The notes: generated from the letters alone by a model not told the origin. DNA of 64,000 bases from Siphonodentalium dalli (GCA_032622095.1 CP136061.1:64235127-64299126), one strand, 5' to 3'. Shown: positions 23,993-34,604, counted from the stretch's first letter. Translations and numbers: made by a program.

Positions 23993-24642
23993 AGGTAGCA
24001 GTACACGATTTCACGGGTTGTAGGGGGTCTGAAAAATAGAAAAATAAGTATCTGGGGGGCATAACAGCCAGTGTAGCCTGTGTTAACTGTGTCATTACTG
24101 GTTTAAAGGTTTATTTATTTTACAAAACTGGGAAAGTTCTAAAAAAAGTGAAAAATTTGGATACGCAACAGGGTTTTCGTATTCAGTGAAGGCCAACTCT
24201 GTGTTATTGGTGACAGGAAAATAGCCCGATTTCTCTCCCCTGAATTCTGTCATCTGGGTTCGCAAGACATTTTTTTCAAATTGATACGTTAACTTTTTTT
24301 TTACTTCAAATATTTCTCAGCTCTAACATAGCTCTATCAGGTGGAAGAAGCTTATTTACTGACATTCGCTCTATCATGGTCTGTTTTTGGGTTGAAAATG
24401 GCCAATTTGAGTCAAAACATTGGTAAAATTGAGCGTTTTGTGTGTGCAAACCAAGGGGCATAACTCAATGACAAATTGTACGAAGAAGCTAAAGTATAGA
24501 CAAATGATTATACCTAAAATTTCTGTCGAAATTAAAACATGCTTGATGGGACCTATGCCAAAGATAATTCCTCAGTATTGATTTGAAGTACAGCACCCCC
24601 TCCCAGGTTGGCAAAATTGCTGGAAATCGTGTATTGCTACCT
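23993..24642. mobile_element. ~650 bp inverted-repeat (MITE-like) element, one per unit
   Basis: Ends AGGTAGCAGTACACGATTTC and, reverse-complemented from 24642, AGGTAGCAATACACGATTTC agree at 19 of 20 positions. The interior includes 'aaggggcataactcaatgac', text typical of molluscan repeats, and no coding frame. No clear target duplication is visible. Copies: 29606-30255, 35214-35865, 40816-41467, 46418-47069 and 51993-52640. It lies inside the unit, so it was inserted before amplification. Confidence 0.7.
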
Positions 24643-25048
24643 CAGACCAAAGGGTACGACCTGTAGCCCGTGCTAAAGGAAATTGTTGACGAATCACACA
24701 TGCACACAAACACACACACACACACACGGATGACAGATACCAAGCCATGGCAATAGCTCAAACTTTACAAAGTAAAGTTGAGCTAAAAATGAATATTCCA
24801 TGTAGTTCAGTGTGTAACGTATCTTTGACAGGAAAATTGTGAATCTATGCCAAAGGTTTTGAGTCGTATAGAATAAATGCGGTGGTGTTTCGAATCGAGC
24901 CGAATCTTGAACTGTTCACAGGTCCCTACCTCTGTTCCTCCAACAACCCGGATAATGTATAATGTTGAAATGTTGGACTAATGACCTCAGACTTTGTCAA
25001 TGAAAAGCTAAGAAACATGAATATAATGCATAATACATATTAACTCAC

Positions 25049-25198
25049 GTAGTTCACATCTGGAACCAAGCCTGTAGTACCCATCACTACACTGACATTT
25101 GTAGTAGTCACTAGATGAGTCTCGCTTACATCCGGTATTAGTTCCAGCACACTGGTCAGTGGGTCCATTATTGGTACAGTAAGCACCAAAATATTTCT
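25049..25198 (-). CDS. EGF-like domain exon with intact splice sites (unit 1)
   Basis: Read on the minus strand, a polypyrimidine acceptor ctttcttcag precedes and gtgagt follows a 150 nt exon. It starts with 2 nt completing a codon and ends with 1 nt of the next (phase 1-1), the usual phase of EGF exons. The open frame of 49 full codons has six cysteines spaced C-x8-C-x6-C-x10-C-x1-C-x10-C, with a DGYYRLGSRC end, matching the EGF fold of extracellular and secreted proteins. I see no Ca-binding D-x-D/N-E start. Being symmetric, copies can be spliced together without breaking frame; the junction codon would be CAG (Gln). It lies antisense to the retroelement. It could be a live exon of a larger gene or a captured fragment; no other exon of that gene is recognised here. 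Confidence 0.75.
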
Positions 25199-25339
25199 CT
25201 GAAGAAAGAATAGAGTTAGAATCATCAATAAAATCAGATATACGTGGTTAACCGTGGTTAATTTAAATGGGAACTGTTAAATGTTTATCATTTCAATGTT
25301 ATATCGCTAGTTTGGTGTGAATAAGGTTCAAATATAACA

Positions 25340-25376
25340 TTTCGGTTGGATGTACATACACCATCTTATATACAAA
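25340..25376 (+). repeat. 37 bp direct repeat, inner copy (unit 1)
   Basis: Identical to 23416-23452 at the unit start (core CGGTTGGATGTACATACACC). The two copies bracket 1.9 kb of DNA in one direction. In the other, the inner copy and the next unit's first copy bracket the 3.7 kb retroelement part. It could be a target duplication, a short terminal repeat of the element, or the recombination site that set the unit length. The outer copy also has GGTTGGAT facing ATCCAACC 36 bp downstream. The same pair is present in every complete unit. Confidence 0.8.
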
Positions 25377-25386
25377 CAAGCAATTC

Positions 25387-25680
25387 GTGTCAACACTCGA
25401 TGCGAAGATTGCGGAACACAATGGCAGTCTAAAACAAACGTTTGACGAGGCGTTAGATGATCTGCCGCCCATGACAGAGGCGCAGTCGGGGCCAGCGAGG
25501 AAAAAGCTCCATGATAATGCCCGGGCTATCCAAGAAAAGTACCGGGAAAAACTCAATGAGTTCATAGCAGGATCGAAATCGGACAGAAGAGACAGAAGAC
25601 AAAAAAGACCATACGAGAGAGAGAACCACCGAGATGACCGTCGTGACTCAACGCGGCCACGATTTTCTAAATACACATAA
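25387..25680 (+). CDS. Small basic ORF upstream of the PLE reverse transcriptase (unit 1)
   Basis: Open from 25321 with no stop; the listed first codon is GTG, and the first in-frame ATG is at 25471 (69 codons to the stop). The N-terminal half looks helical (TFDEALDDLPP ... ARKKLHDNARAIQEKYREKL). The C-terminal half is very basic and polar (SDRRDRRQKRPYERENHRDDRR), typical of RNA-binding tails. I do not recognise a named domain. Its position before the reverse transcriptase suggests the N-terminal or ORF1 part of a Penelope-like element, where helical or basic leaders are common; that is inference. A histone-type stem-loop follows its stop by 25 nt. Base composition is more GC-rich than the neighbouring reverse transcriptase. 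Confidence 0.5.
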   Translation: MSTLDAKIAEHNGSLKQTFDEALDDLPPMTEAQSGPARKKLHDNARAIQEKYREKLNEFIAGSKSDRRDRRQKRPYERENHRDDRRDSTRPRFSKYT

Positions 25681-25705
25681 GGAGCAACCAGCACACAAAC
25701 AAAAC

Positions 25706-25721
25706 GGCCCTTTTCAGGGCC
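25706..25721 (+). promoter_or_regulatory. Histone mRNA-type 3' stem-loop (unit 1)
   Basis: GGCCCTTTTCAGGGCC folds as a 6 bp stem with a TTTC loop, matching the replication-dependent histone consensus GGYYYU-UUUC-ARRRCC at every position. It is preceded by an A/C-rich flank (ACAAAAC) and followed by AACCA, like histone 3' ends, and begins 25 nt after the TAA of the small ORF. In animals this hairpin is bound by SLBP and directs non-polyadenylated 3' end formation and S-phase translation. I see no clear histone downstream element. Strand matters: only the plus strand gives the UUUC loop. Confidence 0.7.
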
Positions 25722-26141
25722 AACCAAATCTTATTAAAGTGGACTTTATAAAATTGCTCTACAGTAAAAATCATTAACCTCTCTGTCTGAATGTACAGAC
25801 CCGTTGGTACACTCCAACCATACTTGACATTTATCTAAATGACTCGTATATAATACATGAATTGGTGTATGGACCCCCACGGGATATTGGATATATGATC
25901 CACATATGCATAATATTCACCCTGCTCTCAAAAGCAATGTAGTAGCCAGGTGCTGAGTAAACCACGCCTATTAGACAGATACCCAAACTGTCAGTTTCCA
26001 GCCAACCAATGATTGAAAAGCGCCATTGCCAATAGTCATTACACTACAATACCCATCGCACAAACTATAGTGCATTACCACAGCCTTGACGCTAATATTG
26101 CAAATCATAGCCTTGGCGCTAAAATTGATAACCCCCAAACT

Positions 26142-28101
26142 ATGAGCAGGAAATTTAAACGCAAAACCAGAGTGATACAAAATCGTATAAAAACTACAAA
26201 GATGAAAAACAAGAAGGCCCAGTTTAATACCAAATCTTCTAGAGTAACTCTAGCCAAAAGTTTCATTAGGAACTTATCGAGTAAGAAGCTGGACGACTCA
26301 GAAATCATCCTACTTGGCTATGGCCTAAACTTCATACCCACTGAAAGAATAAACAGGAGAGAAATAATGCGTGATTTCGTCGCATTCGAAAGGAAAATGC
26401 ATATTAAATACCTGATTCCAAACACAGGAACTACTTGGTTTCCACATCCATTCAAAACCAAATCTAAATTTGCCCCTCCATTGGGAGGTAACGCTCTGGA
26501 AGATTATTTGTATGCTTGCAAAATACAAGTATCGGATTACAAAATACAGAAAAGGGACAATCTTAATCCTGAAATGAGGACTGCCCTCAAGAACTTGAAG
26601 AATAACGATAATATTATTATTATGAAAGCAGACAAAAATAATACTACTGTCATAATTGACATGGCTGATTACATATCAGAAGGTTTAAAACAAATGAATG
26701 ACGGTATACACTATGAGGAAATACTGGAAATTGACATAAAATTAACTCACTCCAAAGTGTTCACCTTGGTACATAGGATGCACCTAGATAAATCGATAAA
26801 TGATACTACTAGATAATTTTTATTCAACAGGATTGAACAACTCAACACTCCATACATATACTTCCTGATGAAAATCCACAAGATTGGGGATAAACTCAAA
26901 AACATCGACCCGGCTTTCAACGACACAGGGGTTAAAATAATACCGCCTGCGAGACCAATCATATCTCAGACAGGCAGCCCAATTGAAAAAATCGGACATT
27001 TCCTTGACTACTTTCTACAACCAATAGTCCAAAAACAACCAACTTATATAAAAGGCACAGTTGACCTTATTAATCAACTCGAAAAAATTACTGTTGAAAA
27101 AAACTCTCTACTAGTAACCTATGATATTACTAGTCTATATACGAACCTACAATTCGGTGAACTACTGGAAGCTCTAAAAATCGACCTCGATGAATACATG
27201 GAAAACACGCTCCCAGTAAAAAGACCACCGACAAATGACTTGGTGGAGATAGCAAAACTCATTCTAGAAACCAATGAATTTACATTTAACGGTAAATGCT
27301 TTAGACAAATCGTTGGAGCTGCCCAAGGTGCTAAACCGAGCCCTGAAATTTGCGATATAGCAATTCACAGACATATAAACCAACTGATTGAGGCATTCCC
27401 TCACAAAAACAAAATACTTTTTCATAAAAGATTCAGAGATGATGGCCTGATTATATTCAACGGGCAAACTGAGGAAATACTAGCCCTCTTTGAAATAGCA
27501 AACAAAGCACATGACTTAATTACTAAAGTTCACATTCAATATCAACCAGCAAAACTGCACATTTCTAGACCTAGATATCTACAAAGGGAAGCGATTTGAA
27601 GAAATACACATTCTGGATCTAAAATGCCACACCAAACCGACAGATTCTTTTCAATATTTACATCGGGAATCGAGTCACTCAACGAATAACTTTAAATCAT
27701 TCATCATTGGTGAATGCACGAGATACCTACGAAATTCCAACAACAAGAAGGATTTTGACATTAAACGCGGAATGTTTGCCGAGAGGCTCAGAAACAGGGG
27801 CTACAGCGCAAAAGAAATAGAACAATATTCTAATACTGTCACATTTGACAAACGAAATGAACTTTTGAAATGCAAAACAAAAAATATAAACAATACAAAT
27901 ATAAAACCGACAATGTGCACGATATACCACCCAGGCGCCAAAAGAATTGGTAATATCCTGAAGGACAACTGGGGAATTCTTTCCAAAGAAGCCTCAATGC
28001 AGGAAATATTTGAGGAACCACCACGTCTTGTCTTCCGACGTACCCATAAATTGGGTGAAATATTGTCGAAAAAACGCTCTTTATTCAATCTAAACGCCTA
28101 A
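26142..28101 (+). pseudogene. Penelope-like reverse transcriptase, broken by stop and frameshift (unit 1)
   Basis: Start chosen at the first ATG (26142, MSRKFKRK). The upstream part has the PLE-type FIRNLSSKKLDDSE...LLGYGLNFIPT block. An in-frame TAA (26814-26816) interrupts the frame, which then continues with YIYFLMKIHKIGD and the PARPIISQTGSP, LLVTYDITSLYTN, VGAAQGAKPSPE and FRDDGLIIF blocks; the last holds the catalytic Asp pair. At about 27558 a +1 shift is needed to reach TFLDLDIYKG and the KPTD...YLHRESSH and RGY blocks, ending at 28101. These blocks are those of Penelope-like reverse transcriptases. No GIY-YIG endonuclease follows or precedes. Both lesions recur in all six copies. Confidence 0.85.
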
Positions 28102-28703
28102 CTAAGCTGCGTTCCTTAGAAGTCAAAGGTTAATATTTAGCCGGAAAATGGCCGGGAGCTGATAATTTCTCATAAAAATGCCAAGCGTCTTTAATACCGA
28201 CGAGACCAGAATGCCACAACCTGTTACGTAATGGAACCGGGACTCCATGAGAAGGTCACTGAGTTCGACTCTCAAATACAGGAACAAGAATTTCCTCAAT
28301 TGCTACACTGACAGACGCTATATTTTGATCAAACAAGCTGATTCAATTTGATCAATTAATTCTTGACGCAACAGCGATAACCCTTTCACACAAAGAGACT
28401 TCAATTGTCCTAACGATTCACTAACAAGTGATTAATCACGGATCAAACTTTCACACTTGTAACATTCGCACATGTGAAGTAACCACAAAGGGATACCGCA
28501 CGTCGGGGGGGGGGGCGCTATTCGGTAACATTACCAACCCAGCATGATTTTTGCTTATCACAACTCGCATTCAATCGGCTAATCTCGGAGATTAACCAGT
28601 TTAAACTGGTTAGAATATAGGTCTATCTTAAAGCGACCCGACATGCAGTCTTCACATCGGCAGCGAACGCTGAGAGGTTGAAACTACAAACTACAAACCA
28701 TCC

Positions 28704-28866
28704 AACAGAATGATTGCATGAAAATTGCAAATCCAACAATCCCACATGACGTGGCGAAAACTATATACACATGGAATACATGTTAACAGAATGATTGCAT
28801 GAAATTTGCAAATCCAACAATACCACATGACGTGGCCCAAACTATATACACATGGAATACATGTTA
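28704..28866 (+). repeat. 81 bp tandem duplication before the ribozyme (unit 1)
   Basis: Two adjacent copies starting 'aacagaatgattgcatgaaa' at 28704 and 28785 differ at a few bases (for example 'aaaattgc' against 'aaatttgc'). It lies between the reverse transcriptase and the ribozyme in every unit, in the part corresponding to the 3' non-coding or pseudo-LTR region of PLEs. Confidence 0.8.
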
Positions 28867-28905
28867 ACAGACATATAAAATGTCAACTTATCTAATTAAA
28901 TCGCC

Positions 28906-28996
28906 TGTCCCTGATGAGTAGTCGGCGAATAAAAATAGACACGAAACACTAGCTTACAGTGACTATCCAAATTTATAGCATATATAGTGTCGGGCA
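28906..28996 (+). ncRNA. Type I hammerhead ribozyme (unit 1)
   Basis: All conserved core parts are present in order: stem I TGTCC (28906-28910) pairs GGGCA (28992-28996, one G-U); CTGATGA core (28911-28917); stem II GT-a-GTC / GAC-AC (28918-28923 with 28938-28942, one bulged A, 14 nt loop); GAA (28943-28945); stem III ACACTA / TAGTGT (28946-28951 with 28985-28990, perfect, A15.1-U16.1 included); C17 at 28991. Predicted cleavage is between 28991 and 28992. Opening through stem I makes it type I, the form reported in Penelope-like elements. It is on the same strand as the reverse transcriptase, and its cleavage would set RNA ends 31 nt before the next unit. Confidence 0.85.
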
Positions 28997-30661
28997 CCTT
29001 GGAACATGCGCTACCGCCAGTCATTGGCTTTCGGTTGGATGTACATACACCATCTTATATACAAAAATCCAACCACCCTTTATCTAATGATGAGATTATG
29101 GTTCTGCTGTCAGACCAGGGCTTGGGCCTCACTTTACACCAACGTCTAAGATAAACAGAATTGGTATAATGAAAGACTTTACAGTTTTTGAGCGCAGTTT
29201 CCTTTCACAAAAATCATGGATATTGACACAGCCGATACAGTCGAGCTAGTGTTGAAGCATCTGGCCTTCCTCACCTGAATAGCACGAGGTAGCATATTCG
29301 AGTAAATAATCACAGAGTGCATATGCTCTGGTCAGCAGAATACAGATGCAATATATCTGTTCAGACTGCCTTTTCGACTGGGATATTTAGTTTTAAGGTG
29401 GTGGGCATGATGTCACATTTAGAATTTATCTTTGTTTTTTTCGCTATAACCAATAATTTGGGTGAAATTGGTTCATTTTTATTGAAACCAAGTACTTATA
29501 TTGACCTATTTCCCATTCGAACTGAAGAAACACCATATGTGCTATATATCAAAGTTATCGGTGTATGTCAGAGACTTAACTGGACATAACTCTATTTTTC
29601 ATTTAAGGTAGCAGTACACGATTTCACGGGTTGTAGGGGGTCTGAAAAATAGAAAAATAAGTATCTGGGGGGCATAACAGCCAGTGTAGCCTGTGTTAAC
29701 TGTGTCATTACTGGTTTAAAGGTTTATTTATTTTACAAAACTGGGAAAGTTCTAAAAAAAGTGAAAAATTTGGATACGCAACAGGGTTTTCGTATTCAGT
29801 GAAGGCCAACTCTGTGTTATTGGTGACAGGAAAATAGCCCGATTTCTCTCCCCTGAATTCTGTCATCTGGGTTCGCAAGACATTTTTTTCAAATTGATAC
29901 GTTAACTTTTTTTTTACTTCAAATATTTCTCAGCTCTAACATAGCTCTATCAGGTGGAAGAAGCTTATTTACTGACATTCGCTCTATCATGGTCTGTTTT
30001 TGGGTTGAAAATGGCCAATTTGAGTCAAAACATTGGTAAAATTGAGCGTTTTGTGTGTGCAAACCAAGGGGCATAACTCAATGACAAATTGTACGAAGAA
30101 GCTAAAGTATAGACAAATGATTATACCTAAAATTTCTGTCGAAATTAAAACATGCTTGATGGGACCTATGCCAAAGATAATTCCTCAGTATTGATTTGAA
30201 GTACAGCACCCCCTCCCAGGTTGGCAAAATTGCTGGAAATCGTGTATTGCTACCTCAGACCAAAGGGTACGACCTGTAGCCCGTGCTAAAGGAAATTGTT
30301 GACGAATCACACATGCACACAAACACACACACACACACACGGATGACAGATACCAAGCCATGGCAATAGCTCAAACTTTACAAAGTAAAGTTGAGCTAAA
30401 AATGAATATTCCATGTAGTTCAGTGTGTAACGTATCTTTGACAGGAAAATTGTGAATCTATGCCAAAGGTTTTGAGTCGTATAGAATAAATGCGGTGGTG
30501 TTTCGAATCGAGCCGAATCTTGAACTGTTCACAGGTCCCTACCTCTGTTCCTCCAACAACCCGGATAATGTATAATGTTGAAATGTTGGACTAATGACCT
30601 CAGACTTTGTCAATGAAAAGCTAAGAAACATGAATATAATGCATAATACATATTAACTCAC

Positions 30662-30811
30662 GTAGTTCACATCTGGAACCAAGCCTGTAGTACCCATCAC
30701 TACACTGACATTTGTAGTAGTCACTAGATGAGTCTCGCTTACATCCGGTATTAGTTCCAGCACACTGGTCAGTGGGTCCATTATTGGTACAGTAAGCACC
30801 AAAATATTTCT
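30662..30811 (-). CDS. EGF-like exon (unit 2)
   Basis: Identical to the unit 1 exon, both splice sites intact. Confidence 0.75.
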
Positions 30812-30999
30812 CTGAAGAAAGAATAGAGTTAGAATCATCAATAAAATCAGATATACGTGGTTAACCGTGGTTAATTTAAATGGGAACTGTTAAATGTTTA
30901 TCATTTCAATGTTATATCGCTAGTTTGGTGTGAATAAGGTTCAAATATAACATTTCGGTTGGATGTACATACACCATCTTATATACAAACAAGCAATTC

Positions 31000-31293
31000 G
31001 TGTCAACACTCGATGCGAAGATTGCGGAACACAATGGCAGTCTAAAACAAACGTTTGACGAGGCGTTAGATGATCTGCCGCCCATGACAGAGGCGCAGTC
31101 GGGGCCAGCGAGGAAAAAGCTCCATGATAATGCCCGGGCTATCCAAGAAAAGTACCGGGAAAAACTCAATGAGTTCATAGCAGGATCGAAATCGGACAGA
31201 AGAGACAGAAGACAAAAAAGACCATACGAGAGAGAGAACCACCGAGATGACCGTCGTGACTCAACGCGGCCACGATTTTCTAAATACACATAA
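31000..31293 (+). CDS. Small basic ORF (unit 2)
   Basis: Same protein as in unit 1. Confidence 0.5.
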   Translation: MSTLDAKIAEHNGSLKQTFDEALDDLPPMTEAQSGPARKKLHDNARAIQEKYREKLNEFIAGSKSDRRDRRQKRPYERENHRDDRRDSTRPRFSKYT

Positions 31294-31318
31294 GGAGCAA
31301 CCAGCACACAAACAAAAC

Positions 31319-31334
31319 GGCCCTTTTCAGGGCC
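31319..31334 (+). promoter_or_regulatory. Histone-type stem-loop (unit 2)
   Basis: Identical hairpin and flanks to unit 1. Confidence 0.7.
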
Positions 31335-31754
31335 AACCAAATCTTATTAAAGTGGACTTTATAAAATTGCTATACAGTAAAAATCATTAACCTCTCTGTC
31401 TGAATGTACAGACCCGTTGGTACACTCCAACCATACTTGACATTTATCTAAATGACTCGTATATAATACATGAATTGGTGTATGGACCCCCACGGGATAT
31501 TGGATATATGATCCACATATGCATAATATTCACCCTGCTCTCAAAAGCAATGTAGTAGCCAGGTGCTGAGTAAACCACGCCTATTAGACAGATACCCAAA
31601 CTGTCAGTTTCCAGCCAACCAATGATTGAAAAGCGCCATTGCCAATAGTCATTACACTACAATACCCATCGCACAAACTATAGTGCATTACCACAGCCTT
31701 GACGCTAATATTGCAAATCATAGCCTTGGCGCTAAAATTGATAACCCCCAAACT

Positions 31755-33714
31755 ATGAGCAGGAAATTTAAACGCAAAACCAGAGTGATACAAAATCGTA
31801 TAAAAACTACAAAGATGAAAAACAAGAAGGCCCAGTTTAATACCAAATCTTCTAGAGTAACTCTAGCCAAAAGTTTCATTAGGAACTTATCGAGTAAGAA
31901 GCTGGACGACTCAGAAATCATCCTACTTGGCTATGGCCTAAACTTCATACCCACTGAAAGAATAAACAGGAGAGAAATAATGCGTGATTTCGTCGCATTC
32001 GAAAGGAAAATGCATATTAAATACCTGATTCCAAACACAGGAACTACTTGGTTTCCACATCCATTCAAAACCAAATCTAAATTTGCCCCTCCATTGGGAG
32101 GTAACGCTCTGGAAGATTATTTGTATGCTTGCAAAATACAAGTATCGGATTACAAAATACAGAAAAGGGACAATCTTAATCCTGAAATGAGGACTGCCCT
32201 CAAGAACTTGAAGAATAACGATAATATTATTATTATGAAAGCAGACAAAAATAATACTACTGTCATAATTGACATGGCTGATTACATATCAGAAGGTTTA
32301 AAACAAATGAATGACGGTATACACAATGAGGAAATACTGGAAATTGACATAAAATTAACTCACTCCAAAGTGTTCACCTTGGTACATAGGATGCACCTAG
32401 ATAAATCGATAAATGATACTACTAGATAATTTTTATTCAACAGGATTGAACAACTCAACACTCCATACATATACTTCCTGATGAAAATCCACAAGATTGG
32501 GGATAAACTCAAAAACATCGACCCGGCTTTCAACGACACAGGGGTTAAAATAATACCGCCTGCGAGACCAATCATATCTCAGACAGGCAGCCCAATTGAA
32601 AAAATCGGACATTTCCTTGACTACTTTCTACAACCAATAGTCCAAAAACAACCAACTTATATAAAAGGCACAGTTGACCTTATTAATCAACTCGAAAAAA
32701 TTACTGTTGAAAAAAACTCTCTACTAGTAACCTATGATATTACTAGTCTATATACGAACCTACAATTCGGTGAACTACTGGAAGCTCTAAAAATCGACCT
32801 CGATGAATACATGGAAAACACGCTCCCAGTAAAAAGACCACCGACAAATGACTTGGTGGAGATAGCAAAACTCATTCTAGAAACCAATGAATTTACATTT
32901 AACGGTAAATGCTTTAGACAAATCGTTGGAGCTGCCCAAGGTGCTAAACCGAGCCCTGAAATTTGCGATATAGCAATTCACAGACATATAAACCAACTGA
33001 TTGAGGCATTCCCTCACAAAAACAAAATACTTTTTCATAAAAGATTCAGAGATGATGGCCTGATTATATTCAACGGGCAAACTGAGGAAATACTAGCCCT
33101 CTTTGAAATAGCAAACAAAGCACATGACTTAATTACTAAAGTTCACATTCAATATCAACCAGCAAAACTGCACATTTCTAGACCTAGATATCTACAAAGG
33201 GAAGCGATTTGAAGAAATACACATTCTGGATCTAAAATGCCACACCAAACCGACAGATTCTTTTCAATATTTACATCGGGAATCGAGTCACTCAATGAAT
33301 AACTTTAAATCATTCATCATTGGTGAATGCACGAGATACCTACGAAATTCCAACAACAAGAAGGATTTTGACATTAAACGCGGAATGTTTGCCGAGAGGC
33401 TCAGAAACAGGGGCTACAGCGCAAAAGAAATAGAACAATATTCTAATACTGTCACATTTGACAAACGAAATGAACTTTTGAAATGCAAAACAAAAAATAT
33501 AAACAATACAAATATAAAACCGACAATGTGCACGATATACCACCCAGGCGCCAAAAGAATTGGTAATATCCTGAAGGACAACTGGGGAATTCTTTCCAAA
33601 GAAGCCTCAATGCAGGAAATATTTGAGGAACCACCACGTCTTGTCTTCCGACGTACCCATAAATTGGGTGAAATATTGTCGAAAAAACGCTCTTTATTCA
33701 ATCTAAACGCCTAA
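31755..33714 (+). pseudogene. PLE reverse transcriptase, broken (unit 2)
   Basis: Same stop and frameshift as unit 1. A C-to-T change turns a Thr codon into ATG at 33295, which makes the last part look like a separate 139-codon frame; it is still the C-terminal reverse transcriptase region. Confidence 0.85.
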
Positions 33715-34513
33715 CTAAGCTGCGTTCCTTAGAAGTCAAAGGTTAATATTTAGCCGGAAAATGGCCGGGAGCTGATAATTTCTCATAAAAATGCCAAGCG
33801 TCTTTAATACCGACGAGACCAGAATGCCACAACCTGTTACGTAATGGAACCGGGACTCCATGAGAAGGTCACTGAGTTCGACTCTCAAATACAGGAACAA
33901 GAATTTCCTCAATTGCTACACTGACAGACGCTATATTTTGATCAAACAAGCTGATTCAATTTGATCAATTAATTCTTGACGCAACAGCGATAACCCTTTC
34001 ACACAAAGAGACTTCAATTGTCCTAACGATTCACTAACAAGTGATTAATCACGGATCAAACTTTCACACTTGTAACATTCGCACATGTGAAGTAACCACA
34101 AAGGGATACCGCACGTCGGGGGGCGCTATTCGGTAACATTACCAACCCAGCATGATTTTTGCTTATCACAACTCGCATTCAATCGGCTAATCTCGGAGAT
34201 TAACCAGTTTAAACTGGTTAGAATATAGGTCTATCTTAAAGCGACCCGACATGCAGTCTTCACATCGGCAGCGAACGCTGAGAGGTTGAAACTACAAACT
34301 ACAAACCATCCAACAGAATTATTGCATGAAAATTGCAAATCCAACAATCCCACATGACGTGGCGAAAACTATATACACATGGAATACATGTTAACAGAAT
34401 GATTGCATGAAATTTGCAAATCCAACAATACCACATGACGTGGCCCAAACTATATACACATGGAATACATGTTAACAGACATATAAAATGTCAACTTATC
34501 TAATTAAATCGCC

Positions 34514-34604
34514 TGTCCCTGATGAGTAGTCGGCGAATAAAAATAGACACGAAACACTAGCTTACAGTGACTATCCAAATTTATAGCATATATAGTGTCG
34601 GGCA
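34514..34604 (+). ncRNA. Type I hammerhead ribozyme (unit 2)
   Basis: No difference from unit 1 in core or stems; cleavage predicted after 34599. Confidence 0.85.

Larger units (their letters stand above)
23410..29022 (+). repeat. Array unit 1 (5,613 bp)
   Basis: First complete unit of the head-to-tail array. Order of parts: 37 bp repeat copy (23416-23452), unassigned DNA, inverted-repeat element (23993-24642), CA run, minus-strand EGF exon (25049-25198), second 37 bp repeat copy (25340-25376), basic ORF, histone-type hairpin, broken reverse transcriptase, 81 bp duplication, hammerhead ribozyme. Unit 1 is longest, partly from a G-run of 11 (about 28506-28516) against 6 in the others and a longer CA run. 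It carries the 'LEF' and 'IGV' variants of the 23704 frame. Confidence 0.95.

Noticed and set aside
25040-25228. 62-codon minus-strand frame starting MMILTLFF
   Set aside because: Out of frame with the EGF-like reading; the single variant base is silent in the EGF frame but changes this one, so the EGF reading is preferred.
25299-25727. 142-codon minus-strand frame in each unit
   Set aside because: Lies opposite the small basic ORF and the 37 bp repeat; its Ser/Arg-rich text is the antisense of the basic tail. No domain is recognised.
28240-28290. tRNA- or SINE-like B-box (GAGTTCGACTCTC) in each unit
   Set aside because: No A-box at the right distance and no cloverleaf can be folded around it.
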